This document shows positions 6,840 through 15,518 of a stretch of 38,065 nt of DNA, one piece after another. Every line of letters starts with the position of its first letter. Positions within the stretch are counted from its first letter, which is position 1. Position numbers and translations under genes: made by a program. The notes below the pieces were generated by a model. That model was not told the DNA's origin. It did not search any database and saw nothing but the letters and a program-made list of their open reading frames with translations. The stretch comes from Desulfotruncus alcoholivorax DSM 16058 (GTDB lineage Bacteria; Bacillota; Desulfotomaculia; Desulfotomaculales; Desulfallaceae): NCBI RefSeq assembly GCF_000430885.1, contig NZ_AUMW01000034.1:1-38065 (forward strand). The letters are read 5' to 3'.

Positions 6840-8663
6840 ATGGCTAGTAATTTTATCTATTCCAACCGGGACCATAAATTTATCATTAAAGAATGGCTGG
6901 ATACGGAAAAGATTTTAAACTTTGAAGCTTTTAAAGACACCTATGATCTGGACGACGTTGATATGATCCTGGACGAGGCTTTAAAGGTGGCCAAGGAAGT
7001 AGTTGCCCCCACTAATGAAGACGGAGACAGAATCGGAGCCAAATTTGCAGACGGCAAGGTTACCACACCACCTTCATTCCATAAGCTTTACCGGTTCCTG
7101 CAGGAAAACGGTTACGGCAATACCCAGTATGATCCCGATGAAGAAGGTAAATTGCCCACGGTTATCCACATCGCCCTGGATGAATTTTTCAACGCGGCTA
7201 ACCCTGCTTTTCATCCCTATATTGGACTGGCAGGTGGAGCATCCAACTTGATCAATACCTTTGGAACAGAGAAAGAAAAAAAATTGTTCCTACCTAAAAT
7301 GTACAGTGGCGAATGGGCTGGCACTATGTGTTTGACTGAACCATGCTGTGGCTCAGATGTCGGTGATATTACCACCAAGGCATTTGCTACAGATGAACCG
7401 GGAATTTATAAAATTAAAGGCACCAAATGCTTCATTACCGCAGGTGACCATGATCTTACGGAAAACATTATCCACCTGTTGTTAGCCAAGTGCGAAGGCG
7501 CCGCACCAGGCACCAAGGGGATTTCGCTCTTTATAGTACCTAAGATTTGGGTAAATGAAGATGGCAGCCTTGGGGAACCCAATGATGTTACTACCGTGGC
7601 GATTGAACATAAAATGGGTATCAAAGGCTCGGCAACAGCTATGCTTAGCTTTGGTGACCAGGGTACCTGCCGGGGTATTCTGCTGGGCAACCCGCCTGAT
7701 GAAAAAGGCAAAGCCCAGGGGATGGCTCAAATGTTTGTGATGATGAACGGTGCCAGGCAGGGTACAGGCCTGACCGCAATGTCCATCGCACAAGCAGCTT
7801 ATAACTATGCTCTTGCGTATGCCAAGGAGCGCGTACAGGGTAAAGCCATTAGTAATCCCAAGGGTGATAGGGTTCGGATCATTGAGCATGAAGACATCAG
7901 AAGGATGCTTTTATTCCAAAAATCCGTAATTGAAGCATCCAGGGCGATGATTATGAAAAACTCATATTACCTGGACTTGCTCAGGTTCAGCGACGACCCC
8001 GAAGAAAGAAAAATGGCAGAAAGAAGAGTTGATGTAAATAACCCGTTGGTCAAAGCCTATCCCTCCGACATGGTCTGGCAAACCACGGCGGAAGCTATCC
8101 AGGTTCATGGGGGATACGGCTTCACCGAAGAATATCCTGTAGCTCAATGTGCAAGGGACTCCAAGATCCTGTCCATCTGGGAAGGCACAAACTTTATCCA
8201 GTCGCTGGACTTGGTTGGCAGAAAATGGATGATGGACGGCGGCAAGGTATTCGCGGAGTGGTTTAAGGAAGTTGCTACTTCTATAGAAAGCAACAAGGAC
8301 CTTGAAGGATTTAGCCGTGAGTACGAAATTTTAAGTAAAGCAGTGGGCGTTTACAGAGAAATCCAGGGTTTTATTGCCATGAATTTTGCCAAAAACATTA
8401 AAATTGTTCCCCTCTTCTCCACCAGGATTCTACATGCAACCGCAATGCTGTGGGGAGGTTCCCTGCTGCTTGAGCAGGCAGCCATAGCTGTCAACAAGAT
8501 CAAAGAATTGGGCGAAGATCATTATGACTACCCGTTCTACCAGGGTAAGGTTCAAACCGCAAAATTTTATATTAGAAATATTGTACCTGAAATCTTTAAG
8601 ATTGCTGAAGTAGTTAAAGATTGCGATACCTCAGCGATTGATATTCTTGAAGAAGCGTTATAA
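6840..8663 (+). CDS. Acyl-CoA dehydrogenase, ~600-residue type
   Basis: This 607-residue flavoprotein is longer than the ~380-residue short-chain enzymes and matches the long class with an extra C-terminal domain. An N-terminal helical domain is followed by the middle beta domain (MCLTEPCCGSDVGD about 163-176) and C-terminal helical domains. QVHGGYGFTEEYPVAQCARD is followed by IWEGTN, in which Glu448 is the expected catalytic base. It oxidises acyl-CoA to 2-enoyl-CoA and passes electrons to an electron-transfer flavoprotein not encoded here. AAGGAGAG precedes ATG 6840, 26 bases after the hydratase gene, so the two are co-transcribed. Substrate chain length is not determinable. Confidence 0.9.
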   Translation: MASNFIYSNRDHKFIIKEWLDTEKILNFEAFKDTYDLDDVDMILDEALKVAKEVVAPTNEDGDRIGAKFADGKVTTPPSFHKLYRFLQENGYGNTQYDPDEEGKLPTVIHIALDEFFNAANPAFHPYIGLAGGASNLINTFGTEKEKKLFLPKMYSGEWAGTMCLTEPCCGSDVGDITTKAFATDEPGIYKIKGTKCFITAGDHDLTENIIHLLLAKCEGAAPGTKGISLFIVPKIWVNEDGSLGEPNDVTTVAIEHKMGIKGSATAMLSFGDQGTCRGILLGNPPDEKGKAQGMAQMFVMMNGARQGTGLTAMSIAQAAYNYALAYAKERVQGKAISNPKGDRVRIIEHEDIRRMLLFQKSVIEASRAMIMKNSYYLDLLRFSDDPEERKMAERRVDVNNPLVKAYPSDMVWQTTAEAIQVHGGYGFTEEYPVAQCARDSKILSIWEGTNFIQSLDLVGRKWMMDGGKVFAEWFKEVATSIESNKDLEGFSREYEILSKAVGVYREIQGFIAMNFAKNIKIVPLFSTRILHATAMLWGGSLLLEQAAIAVNKIKELGEDHYDYPFYQGKVQTAKFYIRNIVPEIFKIAEVVKDCDTSAIDILEEAL

Positions 8664-8698
8664 TAAGTAAACAAATAGCTGGATTTGCTGGATTTAAC

Positions 8699-8740
8699 AG
8701 AGGGGCTGCGCAAAGTAAAGAATTATAGCGAAGCCCCTCT
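8699..8740 (+). other. Hairpin between acyl-CoA dehydrogenase and second thiolase
   Basis: AGAGGGGCT (8699-8707) pairs perfectly with AGCCCCTCT (8732-8740) across a 24-base loop. No T-run follows, so it is more likely an mRNA-processing or stability hairpin, or a leaky attenuator, than a strong terminator. No separate promoter for the second thiolase was recognised. Confidence 0.5.
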
Positions 8741-8818
8741 ATGCTATCTGGCTTAAAATGTTAATTTTTTAAACATTGAATTATTTAAAATATAAACAAA
8801 CAACTGAGGTGCTTTAAT

Positions 8819-9994
8819 ATGAGAGAATGCGTTATTATCGACGGCGTAAGGACTCCTAATGGCAGGGCCCATGCTGAAAAAGGCTGGTTTAAGAACAAGC
8901 GGCCTGATGAGCTGCTTACGGCTGTTTACGATGCTCTATTTGCACGTAACCCAAAAGTTAAGCCGGAAGATGTCGAGGCTGTATTCATCGGAACTGCCGC
9001 TCAAGTTGGAATGCAGAACGATATTGGCAGACTAGCCTGGCTGGCCGGTGGTTATCCCGAATCGGTTGCCGCAAATACTATCTGCCAGCAGTGCCCCAGT
9101 GGCATGTCAGCCATTGAACATGCTGCCAGAGCAATAATTTGCGGTGAAGGAGATATTTATATCGCCGGTGGCGCCGAAGATATGCAGCATGTTCCGATGG
9201 GCATGGCTTTAGATATGCCCCCTAGGTTGGCCCAAAGGTATAATCCAGCTGATATTCCCATGGGGGCTACTGCTGAAAAAGTTGCTGAACTGTGGAAAAT
9301 TTCGAGCGAAGATATGATGCAGATGGCTTACTACAGCCACCAAAGGGCGGCTGCCGCAAGGGATAACGGGAAGTTTAGGAATGAGATAGTACCGGTAGAG
9401 GGAGAAAAAGAAGACGGCACCAAATTCATGGTGGACCGGGACCAGTGGATCAGAGATAACATTTCCATTGAGGCCATGGCCGGAATGAAATCGCCGTTTA
9501 AGCCCGGTGGCGTCATTACCGCAGCCCTATCCTCCCCCCTAACTTCCGGTGCTTGCGCCCTGCTGCTGATGAGTCGTGAAAAGGCTGATGAATTGGGACT
9601 TGAATATCATTTAAAATATAAAGCAGGAGCTATGGCCGGATGTGACCCGACACTCATGGGTATTGGTCCAATTTACGCGGTTAAAAAGTTGTTGGAGAGG
9701 ACCGGCTTAACCGTCAATGACATTGACGTAGTAGAAATTAACGAGGCTTTTGCCAGTCAGGCTTTAGCCTGTCTACGTGATTTGGGTCTTGAAAAGAATG
9801 CCCCGTTCCAAAAAACTAATTTATGGGGTGGAGCCCTGGCGCTGGGACACCCGCTGGGAGAATCCGGAGCAAGAATTGTTGTTACTTTAAACAACATTAT
9901 GAAATATGAAAAACCAGAAGCCAAATATGGCCTTGCCACGTTATGCGGCGGCTTTGGCAATGCTAATGCTACCCTATGGGAAAGAGTTAAATAA
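8819..9994 (+). CDS. Thiolase (acetyl-CoA C-acyltransferase)
   Basis: A 391-residue thiolase distinct from the first. Catalytic Cys92 is in CQQCPSGMSA, NEAFASQ is conserved, the histidine loop reads WGGALALGHPLGESGAR, and the second cysteine is in CGGFGNA. It is closer to the FadA-like 3-oxoacyl-CoA thiolases than to acetoacetyl-CoA thiolase (impression from motifs only). GAGGTG lies 8 bases before ATG 8819. It follows the acyl-CoA dehydrogenase by 155 bases with an intervening hairpin and ends at a terminator. Two thiolases side by side suggest different chain lengths or substrates. Confidence 0.9.
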   Translation: MRECVIIDGVRTPNGRAHAEKGWFKNKRPDELLTAVYDALFARNPKVKPEDVEAVFIGTAAQVGMQNDIGRLAWLAGGYPESVAANTICQQCPSGMSAIEHAARAIICGEGDIYIAGGAEDMQHVPMGMALDMPPRLAQRYNPADIPMGATAEKVAELWKISSEDMMQMAYYSHQRAAAARDNGKFRNEIVPVEGEKEDGTKFMVDRDQWIRDNISIEAMAGMKSPFKPGGVITAALSSPLTSGACALLLMSREKADELGLEYHLKYKAGAMAGCDPTLMGIGPIYAVKKLLERTGLTVNDIDVVEINEAFASQALACLRDLGLEKNAPFQKTNLWGGALALGHPLGESGARIVVTLNNIMKYEKPEAKYGLATLCGGFGNANATLWERVK

Positions 9995-10007
9995 AAAATT
10001 GTTATCT

Positions 10008-10043
10008 CAACGGGGTCCCCCTTATACTAGGGGTGCCCCGTTG
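10008..10043 (+). terminator. Terminator after the second thiolase
   Basis: CAACGGGG...CCCCGTTG outer arms (10008-10015 and 10036-10043) enclose an inner CCCC/GGGG pair with a small loop. The stem is strong, but the downstream T-run is weak. It marks the end of the beta-oxidation operon. Confidence 0.65.
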
Positions 10044-10422
10044 AATTTATAAAGGTTTGAATGACTATCTGTATATGTTTATTTTATTAACGTATGCAAG
10101 AAATTGAAATAATAAATTTTTTATCTCATGTGGCAAGGTAAATAAAAAATAAAGCAATACATTATGCTGATTACACCTTATTAACTGGAATATGGCCAAA
10201 GTTTGTTGCAGTGCTATTCTAAAACAAAATTGTGAATATTATATTGCATGGATTTTGCATATAAATTACTTAAATTATTGGATTACCAAATTTCAGAAAA
10301 TTTAAATAGTTACAAAATTTTAAAAAATTTTGTAACTATTTAAAGGAGGTGTCGTAGAAGAAATAAAGTTTTATTAATTACTAATATATAATTGTGCTCA
10401 AAAAATATCAGGAGGGGTAAAG
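10044..10422. other. AT-rich intergenic region upstream of livK, no gene
   Basis: About 380 bases with no supported ORF. No -24/-12 element with GG-N10-GC spacing was found. Its only striking feature is the perfect palindrome at 10302-10343. An isolated AAAGGAGGTG (10343-10352) directly after the palindrome is not followed by a usable start codon. Confidence 0.7.
10302..10343. repeat. 42-base perfect palindrome (20-bp arms, 2-base spacer)
   Basis: Arm TTAAATAGTTACAAAATTTT (10302-10321) is the exact reverse complement of 10324-10343, separated only by AA. It is AT-rich with no T-run beyond the arm, and it lies about 80 bases before the livK start. It may be a transcription-factor operator, or an RNA hairpin whose 3' arm abuts a ribosome-binding-like AAAGGAGG. 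Confidence 0.7.
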
Positions 10423-11730
10423 ATGAAAATTAAAAGAATAGTATTTATTTTATCACTAATCCTAATGGCTTACCTGTCAACCGGTTGCGGAGGATCTAAG
10501 CAAAGCAGCGAGGCACCCAAGAGTGAGTCACAGCAACCGGCAAAAGAGGTTGTTATTGGTTATACCGGTCCATTAAGTGGACCTGCTGCACAGTACGGGC
10601 AGGATAACTTTAACGGTGTTGATATGGCCGTCAATGATATTAACGAGGCCGGCGGTATAGATGTTAACGGACAAAAATACACCTTTAAGCTGGAGAAACT
10701 AGACGATATGGCTGATCCAACCCAGGCTGTAAATAACGCACGCCGGCTAAGGGATCAATTTAAAACTCCTGCAATATTTAACCCTGTTTTTACCACTATC
10801 GCTCCAATAATGGAAATAAACAAGGAATCCGGAAATGAGTTTCTAATTATGGCTTATACCAGTACCCCAGCAGTTGATGATCTTAATAACGAGTTAACAG
10901 TATCAATTCCCCCCCCATTCACCGCATATGTCCGGGGTTTCTCCGACATGGCCTGGGACCAGGGATGGCGTAATGCAGCCATGGTAATTACGCTTGGTGC
11001 TTATGGAGATGAATGGCGTAAGGCTTTTAAAGAATACTGGGAAAATAAACTGGGTGGCAAAGTAACCGCGGACCAGCCTGCAAATTATTATACCGAAACT
11101 GATTTTTCCTCTCAATTAACAGCGGCATTATCAACAAAACCGGATGTTTTGGTTATTGGGGGTCCCTCCGCTCCCACCGGTCTGGTTATTGAACAAGCTC
11201 GGACATTGGGTTATAAGGGCGGCTTTATTCTAATTGACCAGGCAAAAATGGATTATATTGTTGACGATATTTTTGGCGGCAAGACAGATTTAATGGAAGG
11301 TGCTGTCGGGGTTGCGGCAGTGGCAGATATACCTACCCAAATGGCCTCAACTTTTAATAAAAAGTATAACGAAAAATATAAAGTTCACAATACTTGGGAA
11401 GCCGTACTTAATTACTGCGCCATGAAAGCTCTTGCCCAGGCCATGGTAAAAGCTGGTACGGTTGAGGATGTTAAGGCAATCAGGGCTGCTTTCCCCAAAG
11501 TCTTTCCTCTTAACGGCGATAAAAACCCGGCGGAATATTACGGTATTAATAGCACCGGACGTATGTTGTTACCAGGGGCGGTCCAGATCATTAAAGATGG
11601 CAAATACTCAGAACCGACAAGTTATGTTTATTGGCCCAAGAATGAAGATGAGTTTAATAAACTAAAAGAGATAATGACAACCCCAAATCCATCAAAGTAT
11701 ATGCCTCTTGAAAATTATATCAATAGATAA
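10423..11730 (+). CDS. livK: Branched-chain-amino-acid-type ABC transporter substrate-binding lipoprotein
   Basis: The 435-residue protein begins with a lipoprotein signal: basic MKIKR, a hydrophobic run and lipobox LSTGC, with Cys22 the lipidated residue. A periplasmic-binding-protein type I (Peripla_BP_6) domain follows from about residue 45 (VVIGYTGPLSGPAAQYGQD). It would sit on the outer face of the membrane and hand substrate to the LivHM permease. AGGAGGGG precedes ATG 10423. The Liv family also carries amides, aromatic acids and other carboxylates, so in this cluster the ligand need not be an amino acid (inference). Confidence 0.88.
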   Translation: MKIKRIVFILSLILMAYLSTGCGGSKQSSEAPKSESQQPAKEVVIGYTGPLSGPAAQYGQDNFNGVDMAVNDINEAGGIDVNGQKYTFKLEKLDDMADPTQAVNNARRLRDQFKTPAIFNPVFTTIAPIMEINKESGNEFLIMAYTSTPAVDDLNNELTVSIPPPFTAYVRGFSDMAWDQGWRNAAMVITLGAYGDEWRKAFKEYWENKLGGKVTADQPANYYTETDFSSQLTAALSTKPDVLVIGGPSAPTGLVIEQARTLGYKGGFILIDQAKMDYIVDDIFGGKTDLMEGAVGVAAVADIPTQMASTFNKKYNEKYKVHNTWEAVLNYCAMKALAQAMVKAGTVEDVKAIRAAFPKVFPLNGDKNPAEYYGINSTGRMLLPGAVQIIKDGKYSEPTSYVYWPKNEDEFNKLKEIMTTPNPSKYMPLENYINR

Positions 11731-11763
11731 GAGTTTTTCTTCTCATCAGATGCTTTTTACTCC

Positions 11764-11791
11764 TGCCATGGGTAACCATGGCAAATTTTTT
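11764..11791 (+). terminator. Intrinsic terminator between livK and livH
   Basis: TGCCATGG (11764-11771), loop GTAA, CCATGGCA (11776-11783), then AA and six T. It would let the binding protein be made in excess over the permease, a common arrangement in binding-protein-dependent transporters. Confidence 0.85.
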
Positions 11792-11987
11792 CAAAGAAAG
11801 CTAGTGGTAAGAGCAAAGCAAATGTCATGATGATATATTATGGGGCAAAATGGATGTTCATTACATTGAATTCTATTTGTTTATCTTTTAAACGTAAAAC
11901 AATAATCTCATCACCCCCGCCTCTTTGCGGGCGTGGGATGCTTATTAAAGCATACGGCATAATTTTTATAGTGAAGGGTGGGAACCA

Positions 11988-12854
11988 ATGGATCTATTTT
12001 TACAGCAGATATTAAACGGCATAATGTTAGGTAGCACCTACGCTGTGGTTGCTTTGGGTCTGACGCTGGTGTTTGGCATTTTGCACATACCAAATTTTGC
12101 TCATGGTCATCTTTACATGCTGGGCGGTTATGTCACCTTTTTCTTTATCACCCTGCTTGGCTTTGGCTTCTGGACCGCCATGATTTCTTCAATGATTATA
12201 CTGGCTCTAATCGGGATATTGGTGGAACGTGTTGTTTACCGTCCGTTAAGAGACCAACCTCATATCAACTCATTTATCTCAGCCATCGGCGCACTAATGT
12301 TCTTAGAAACTTTTGTAGTAGTAGCATGGGGACCACAGGGGCAACGGATACCTAATCCTTACCCTAACCCCGTGGAAATTGGCGGCATTATACTAACCCA
12401 GCAGCGATTACTGGTTATTATTGCTGCAATTGTTTTAATAGTTTTACTGCAGCTGTTTTTGAAAAAAACCACTCCCGGCACCACAATTGAAGCAGTGGCT
12501 CAAAACAGAGAAGGTGCTATGCTTGTAGGTATTAACGTTAACCGGGTTTCTTCCATGACCTTTGCAATTTCTACCGCCACTGCCGCTGCTGCAGCTTCTC
12601 TGGTGGCGCCAATTTTTATGATTTCACCCAGCATGGGTGCGCTGTTGGGAATGAAAGCATTTGTAATTGTCATTTTGGGCGGTCTCGGAAGCGTGCCGGG
12701 CGCAATTTTTGGCGGTTATATCCTGGGCTTGATCGAGGCTCTGGGCGGAGGTTATATATCTGCTGATTATAAGGATGTGTTTGCTTTTGGCGCTTTAATT
12801 TTAATATTGGCGATTAGGCCAACGGGATTATTTGGAAGAGAGGAGGTTGGTTAA
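11988..12854 (+). CDS. livH: ABC transporter permease, LivH type
   Basis: The 288-residue integral membrane protein has about eight hydrophobic segments. It opens with the LivH signature LNGIMLGSTYAVVALGLTLV, followed by GILHIPNFAHGHLYMLGGY. The late GMKAFVIVILGGLGSVPGAI block is the cytoplasmic coupling region that contacts the ATPase. It pairs with LivM. The ribosome site is weak (AAGGGTGGG). Its stop overlaps the livM start by one base (TAATG), implying coupled translation. Confidence 0.9.
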   Translation: MDLFLQQILNGIMLGSTYAVVALGLTLVFGILHIPNFAHGHLYMLGGYVTFFFITLLGFGFWTAMISSMIILALIGILVERVVYRPLRDQPHINSFISAIGALMFLETFVVVAWGPQGQRIPNPYPNPVEIGGIILTQQRLLVIIAAIVLIVLLQLFLKKTTPGTTIEAVAQNREGAMLVGINVNRVSSMTFAISTATAAAAASLVAPIFMISPSMGALLGMKAFVIVILGGLGSVPGAIFGGYILGLIEALGGGYISADYKDVFAFGALILILAIRPTGLFGREEVG

Positions 12855-13885
12855 TGGCTGTCAGGCTATTTTTTAAAGAAAAGTGGTTTTACCTATTAAT
12901 ACTGGCCTTTGCCCTGACTGTGCCTTTTCTGGTTCCAGGCCGTTACTTTTTTCAAATAATAATCATGAGCTGTTTATATGCTATGGCGACACTAAGTATG
13001 AACTTGATCCTGGGTTATACCGGTCAAGCATCATTAGCCCATGCAGGTTTTTTTGGTATCGGAGCATATGGCGTAGGATTAATGACTAAAGCCGGGATTT
13101 CTTTTTGGGCTGCCCTGCCGGTTTCCGCCCTATTAGCTGCTTTTATTGGCCTTTTAATAGGCTTGCCGACCTTGCGTACGCGTGGGTCATATTTTGCTAT
13201 AGCAACTTTGTGCTTTGGCGTTATCGTATCTATAATTGCGGGAAGTTGGGTGTCGCTTACCGGCGGATATACCGGAGTTGTGGGCATTCCGAAGCCAACT
13301 CCAATACCCTTTCCCGTTATTGGAAAGCTCTCGTTTAATTCTTTAACTGCTCAGTATTATCTTGTTTTAGCTTTTCTCTTACTGACGCTGTTTGTTATGC
13401 ACCGGCTGGTTTTCTCGCTCCAGGGGTTAAGCTTCATGGCAATTCGCAATAATGAGGCTTTGGCGGATGCTGTAGGTATTAATACTTTTGCCACAAAAAT
13501 CCTTTCCTTTGTGATAGCTAACTTTTTTGCAGGTTTGTCCGGAGGCATATATGCAAGTTTGATTGGCAGCATCAGTCCCAGTACAGCCTCTTACATGCTA
13601 ACTTTCAACTGGCTTGTATATCTGCTATTAGGTGGGGTGGCCACACTGTCCGGTCCAATAATCGGAGCTTTTGCAATCCCTGTGCTGATGGAAAATCTGC
13701 AATTTTTAGAAGAATATCGCTTGCTTATATTTGGCGTACTTCTGATAGTTGTAATAATCTTCTCTCCCCGCGGGTTAATGGGTGTAATTGAAAGCGTCTG
13801 GAATAAGTCAAAAGCCAAAAATCCAGTAAGGAAGGCGGGTGGAGAATATGCTGCTGAAGGTGGAAAACCTGACCAAGCAATTTGA
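12854..13885 (+). CDS. livM: ABC transporter permease, LivM type
   Basis: The 343-residue permease has multiple transmembrane segments and typical LivM blocks: SMNLILGYTGQASLAHAGFF near residue 45, GLPTLRTRGSYFAIATLCFG near 110, and GGVATLSGPIIGAF near 260. Its ATG shares one base with the livH stop, and its 3' end overlaps the start of livG by 38 to 47 bases. The C-terminal tail after about residue 315 is hydrophilic and encoded in the overlap. Confidence 0.9.
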   Translation: MAVRLFFKEKWFYLLILAFALTVPFLVPGRYFFQIIIMSCLYAMATLSMNLILGYTGQASLAHAGFFGIGAYGVGLMTKAGISFWAALPVSALLAAFIGLLIGLPTLRTRGSYFAIATLCFGVIVSIIAGSWVSLTGGYTGVVGIPKPTPIPFPVIGKLSFNSLTAQYYLVLAFLLLTLFVMHRLVFSLQGLSFMAIRNNEALADAVGINTFATKILSFVIANFFAGLSGGIYASLIGSISPSTASYMLTFNWLVYLLLGGVATLSGPIIGAFAIPVLMENLQFLEEYRLLIFGVLLIVVIIFSPRGLMGVIESVWNKSKAKNPVRKAGGEYAAEGGKPDQAI

Positions 13886-14612
13886 AGGGCTTGTTGCAGT
13901 AAGTGATGTGAGCTTTCAAGTTGGTGCCGGTGATATTTTAGCGATTATTGGACCTAATGGTGCTGGAAAAACTACCGTATTCAATCTGATCAGCGGTATT
14001 TTACCACCAACTTCCGGAAAAATTTTAATGCAGGATGAGGATATAACCTGTTTAAAACCGTATCAGGTTGCCCAAAAAGGGATTGCCCGAACCTTTCAGA
14101 CAACGGCCTTGTTTGATCAATTACGGGTGTTGGACAACTTGGCCATAGGTTATAAACTGAAAACCACAACCGGTTTTTGGAGCACCATATTCCGCACCCG
14201 CGGCTGGAAAGAAGATAGGGACAAATGCACTCAAAAGGTGTTGGAGGTTTTGGGCTTTATAGGACTGGCTGAAAAGACATATAGTCTTGTCTCAACCCTT
14301 TCCCAGGAAGAACAAAAACGTTTAGCAATAGGTATTGCACTTATGAGCGACCCTAAAATTATCCTCCTGGACGAACCTACAGGAGGATTAATTCAAGAAG
14401 ATACAGACAGTATTACCGCATTAATCAGAAAAATGAAAAAAACAGGTATTACAGTAATTATAATTGAACATAAAATGCGCATGATTATGGATTTGGCTGA
14501 CAGAATTGTAGTTCTAAATTACGGAGAGAAAATAGCCGATGGCCCCCCCGAAGAAGTAAGTAAGGATGCAGCTGTAATTAAGGCCTATCTGGGAGGGGAA
14601 TATATTGCTTAA
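13848..14612 (+). CDS. livG: ABC transporter ATP-binding protein, LivG type, atypical signature motif
   Basis: This cytoplasmic ATPase of about 254 residues has Walker A GPNGAGKTT, Walker B IILLDEP and the switch His in IIIEHKM. The LivG-specific insertion region lies near residues 90-125. The signature motif reads TLSQEEQKRLAIG where LSGGQ or a LivG-type YGQQ is expected, so its conserved glycine is absent. The paired LivF keeps a canonical motif. The start may be ATG 13848 (MLLKVENLTKQ) or an in-frame GTG at 13839; either lies within the livM gene. It overlaps livF by 8 bases. Confidence 0.88.
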   Translation: MLLKVENLTKQFEGLVAVSDVSFQVGAGDILAIIGPNGAGKTTVFNLISGILPPTSGKILMQDEDITCLKPYQVAQKGIARTFQTTALFDQLRVLDNLAIGYKLKTTTGFWSTIFRTRGWKEDRDKCTQKVLEVLGFIGLAEKTYSLVSTLSQEEQKRLAIGIALMSDPKIILLDEPTGGLIQEDTDSITALIRKMKKTGITVIIIEHKMRMIMDLADRIVVLNYGEKIADGPPEEVSKDAAVIKAYLGGEYIA

Positions 14613-15315
14613 ACTAACTAATGTAACAACGGTAGTGGGTGGATTTCCCGCAGTAAGGGATGTTTCTCTGGAGATTAAAAAAGGTGAATTTGTTGCGTTG
14701 CTGGGCAGCAACGGGGCTGGTAAAACCACTTTATTCAGAACAATAGCTGGTGTGCTCAAACCATCAAAAGGAGTAATCGAATTTAACGGAAAGCAACTCA
14801 ATAATCTCCCTGCCCATAAAATTGTAATGTTGGGCTTATCTCTTTGCCCTGAAGGGCGCCAGCTCTTCCCTCATTTATCAGTGTATAAAAACCTGATGAT
14901 GGGCGCTTACACCAGGCGTAATGACCATAAAGGGATACAGCTCTCGTTGGAGCAAGTATATGAGCTTTTTCCAATTTTAAAAGAAAGAAAAAACCAGCTA
15001 GCCGGAACCTTTAGCGGAGGACAGCAACAGATGCTGGCTATTGGCCGGGCGTTGATGTCAAAACCTGATATGCTACTGCTGGATGAACCGTCAATTGGCT
15101 TAGCTCCTCTGGTGGTTCAGAAAATAGCTGATGTAATAAAAAACATCAGCAAAGAAATGGGGACAACTGTTTTTCTCTCTGAACAAAATGCCAATATGGC
15201 TTTAATGATAACTGACCGGGGTTACGTGCTGGAAAACGGTAAAATAGTATTGGCGGGTCCAAGCTCTGAGCTTATCTATAACGAGACTGTTAAAAAGGCT
15301 TATCTTGGGGCATAA
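14605..15315 (+). CDS. livF: ABC transporter ATP-binding protein, LivF type
   Basis: The 236-residue ATPase has Walker A GSNGAGKTT, canonical signature FSGGQQQMLAIGRAL, Walker B MLLLDEPSIGLAP and a switch region SEQNANMAL (Gln in place of His, as is usual in LivF). Translation starts at TTG 14605, about 6 bases after GGGAGGGG, within the last codons of livG. It completes the importer and is followed by a terminator. Confidence 0.9.
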   Translation: MLKLTNVTTVVGGFPAVRDVSLEIKKGEFVALLGSNGAGKTTLFRTIAGVLKPSKGVIEFNGKQLNNLPAHKIVMLGLSLCPEGRQLFPHLSVYKNLMMGAYTRRNDHKGIQLSLEQVYELFPILKERKNQLAGTFSGGQQQMLAIGRALMSKPDMLLLDEPSIGLAPLVVQKIADVIKNISKEMGTTVFLSEQNANMALMITDRGYVLENGKIVLAGPSSELIYNETVKKAYLGA

Positions 15316-15341
15316 AATATTTCCTCCTCAATCCCCCTTAA

Positions 15342-15380
15342 AAAACGCGTGCTTTAACTAAATAACGATGCACGCGTTTT
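15342..15380 (+). terminator. Terminator after livF
   Basis: AAAACGCGTGC (15342-15352) pairs perfectly with GCACGCGTTTT (15370-15380), loop 17 bases, followed by an AT-rich run. Confidence 0.75.
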
Positions 15381-15467
15381 ATTTACTAATTACCGGATAA
15401 ATCCTGTCAAATATTTGGTAGGTATAAATTACCAAAAAGATGATAAAAGGTAAATAGTTAAAATGTA

Positions 15468-15503
15468 AAAATCCGACCAGTGAATTAACACTTGTCGGAT
15501 TTT
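15468..15503 (-). terminator. Terminator after ligase 1 (possibly bidirectional)
   Basis: A 15-bp stem with one mismatch: arms AAAATCCGACCAGTG (15468-15482) and CACTTGTCGGATTTT (15489-15503), loop AATTAA. T-runs are present on both sides. It lies 15 bases beyond the stop of the leftward ligase gene. Confidence 0.8.
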
Positions 15504-15518
15504 GTTTTTAAATAGCTA

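Noticed and set aside
11827-12015. 62-codon rightward ORF between livK and livH
   Set aside because: No ribosome site, it overlaps the livH start and its translation looks like non-coding AT-rich sequence.
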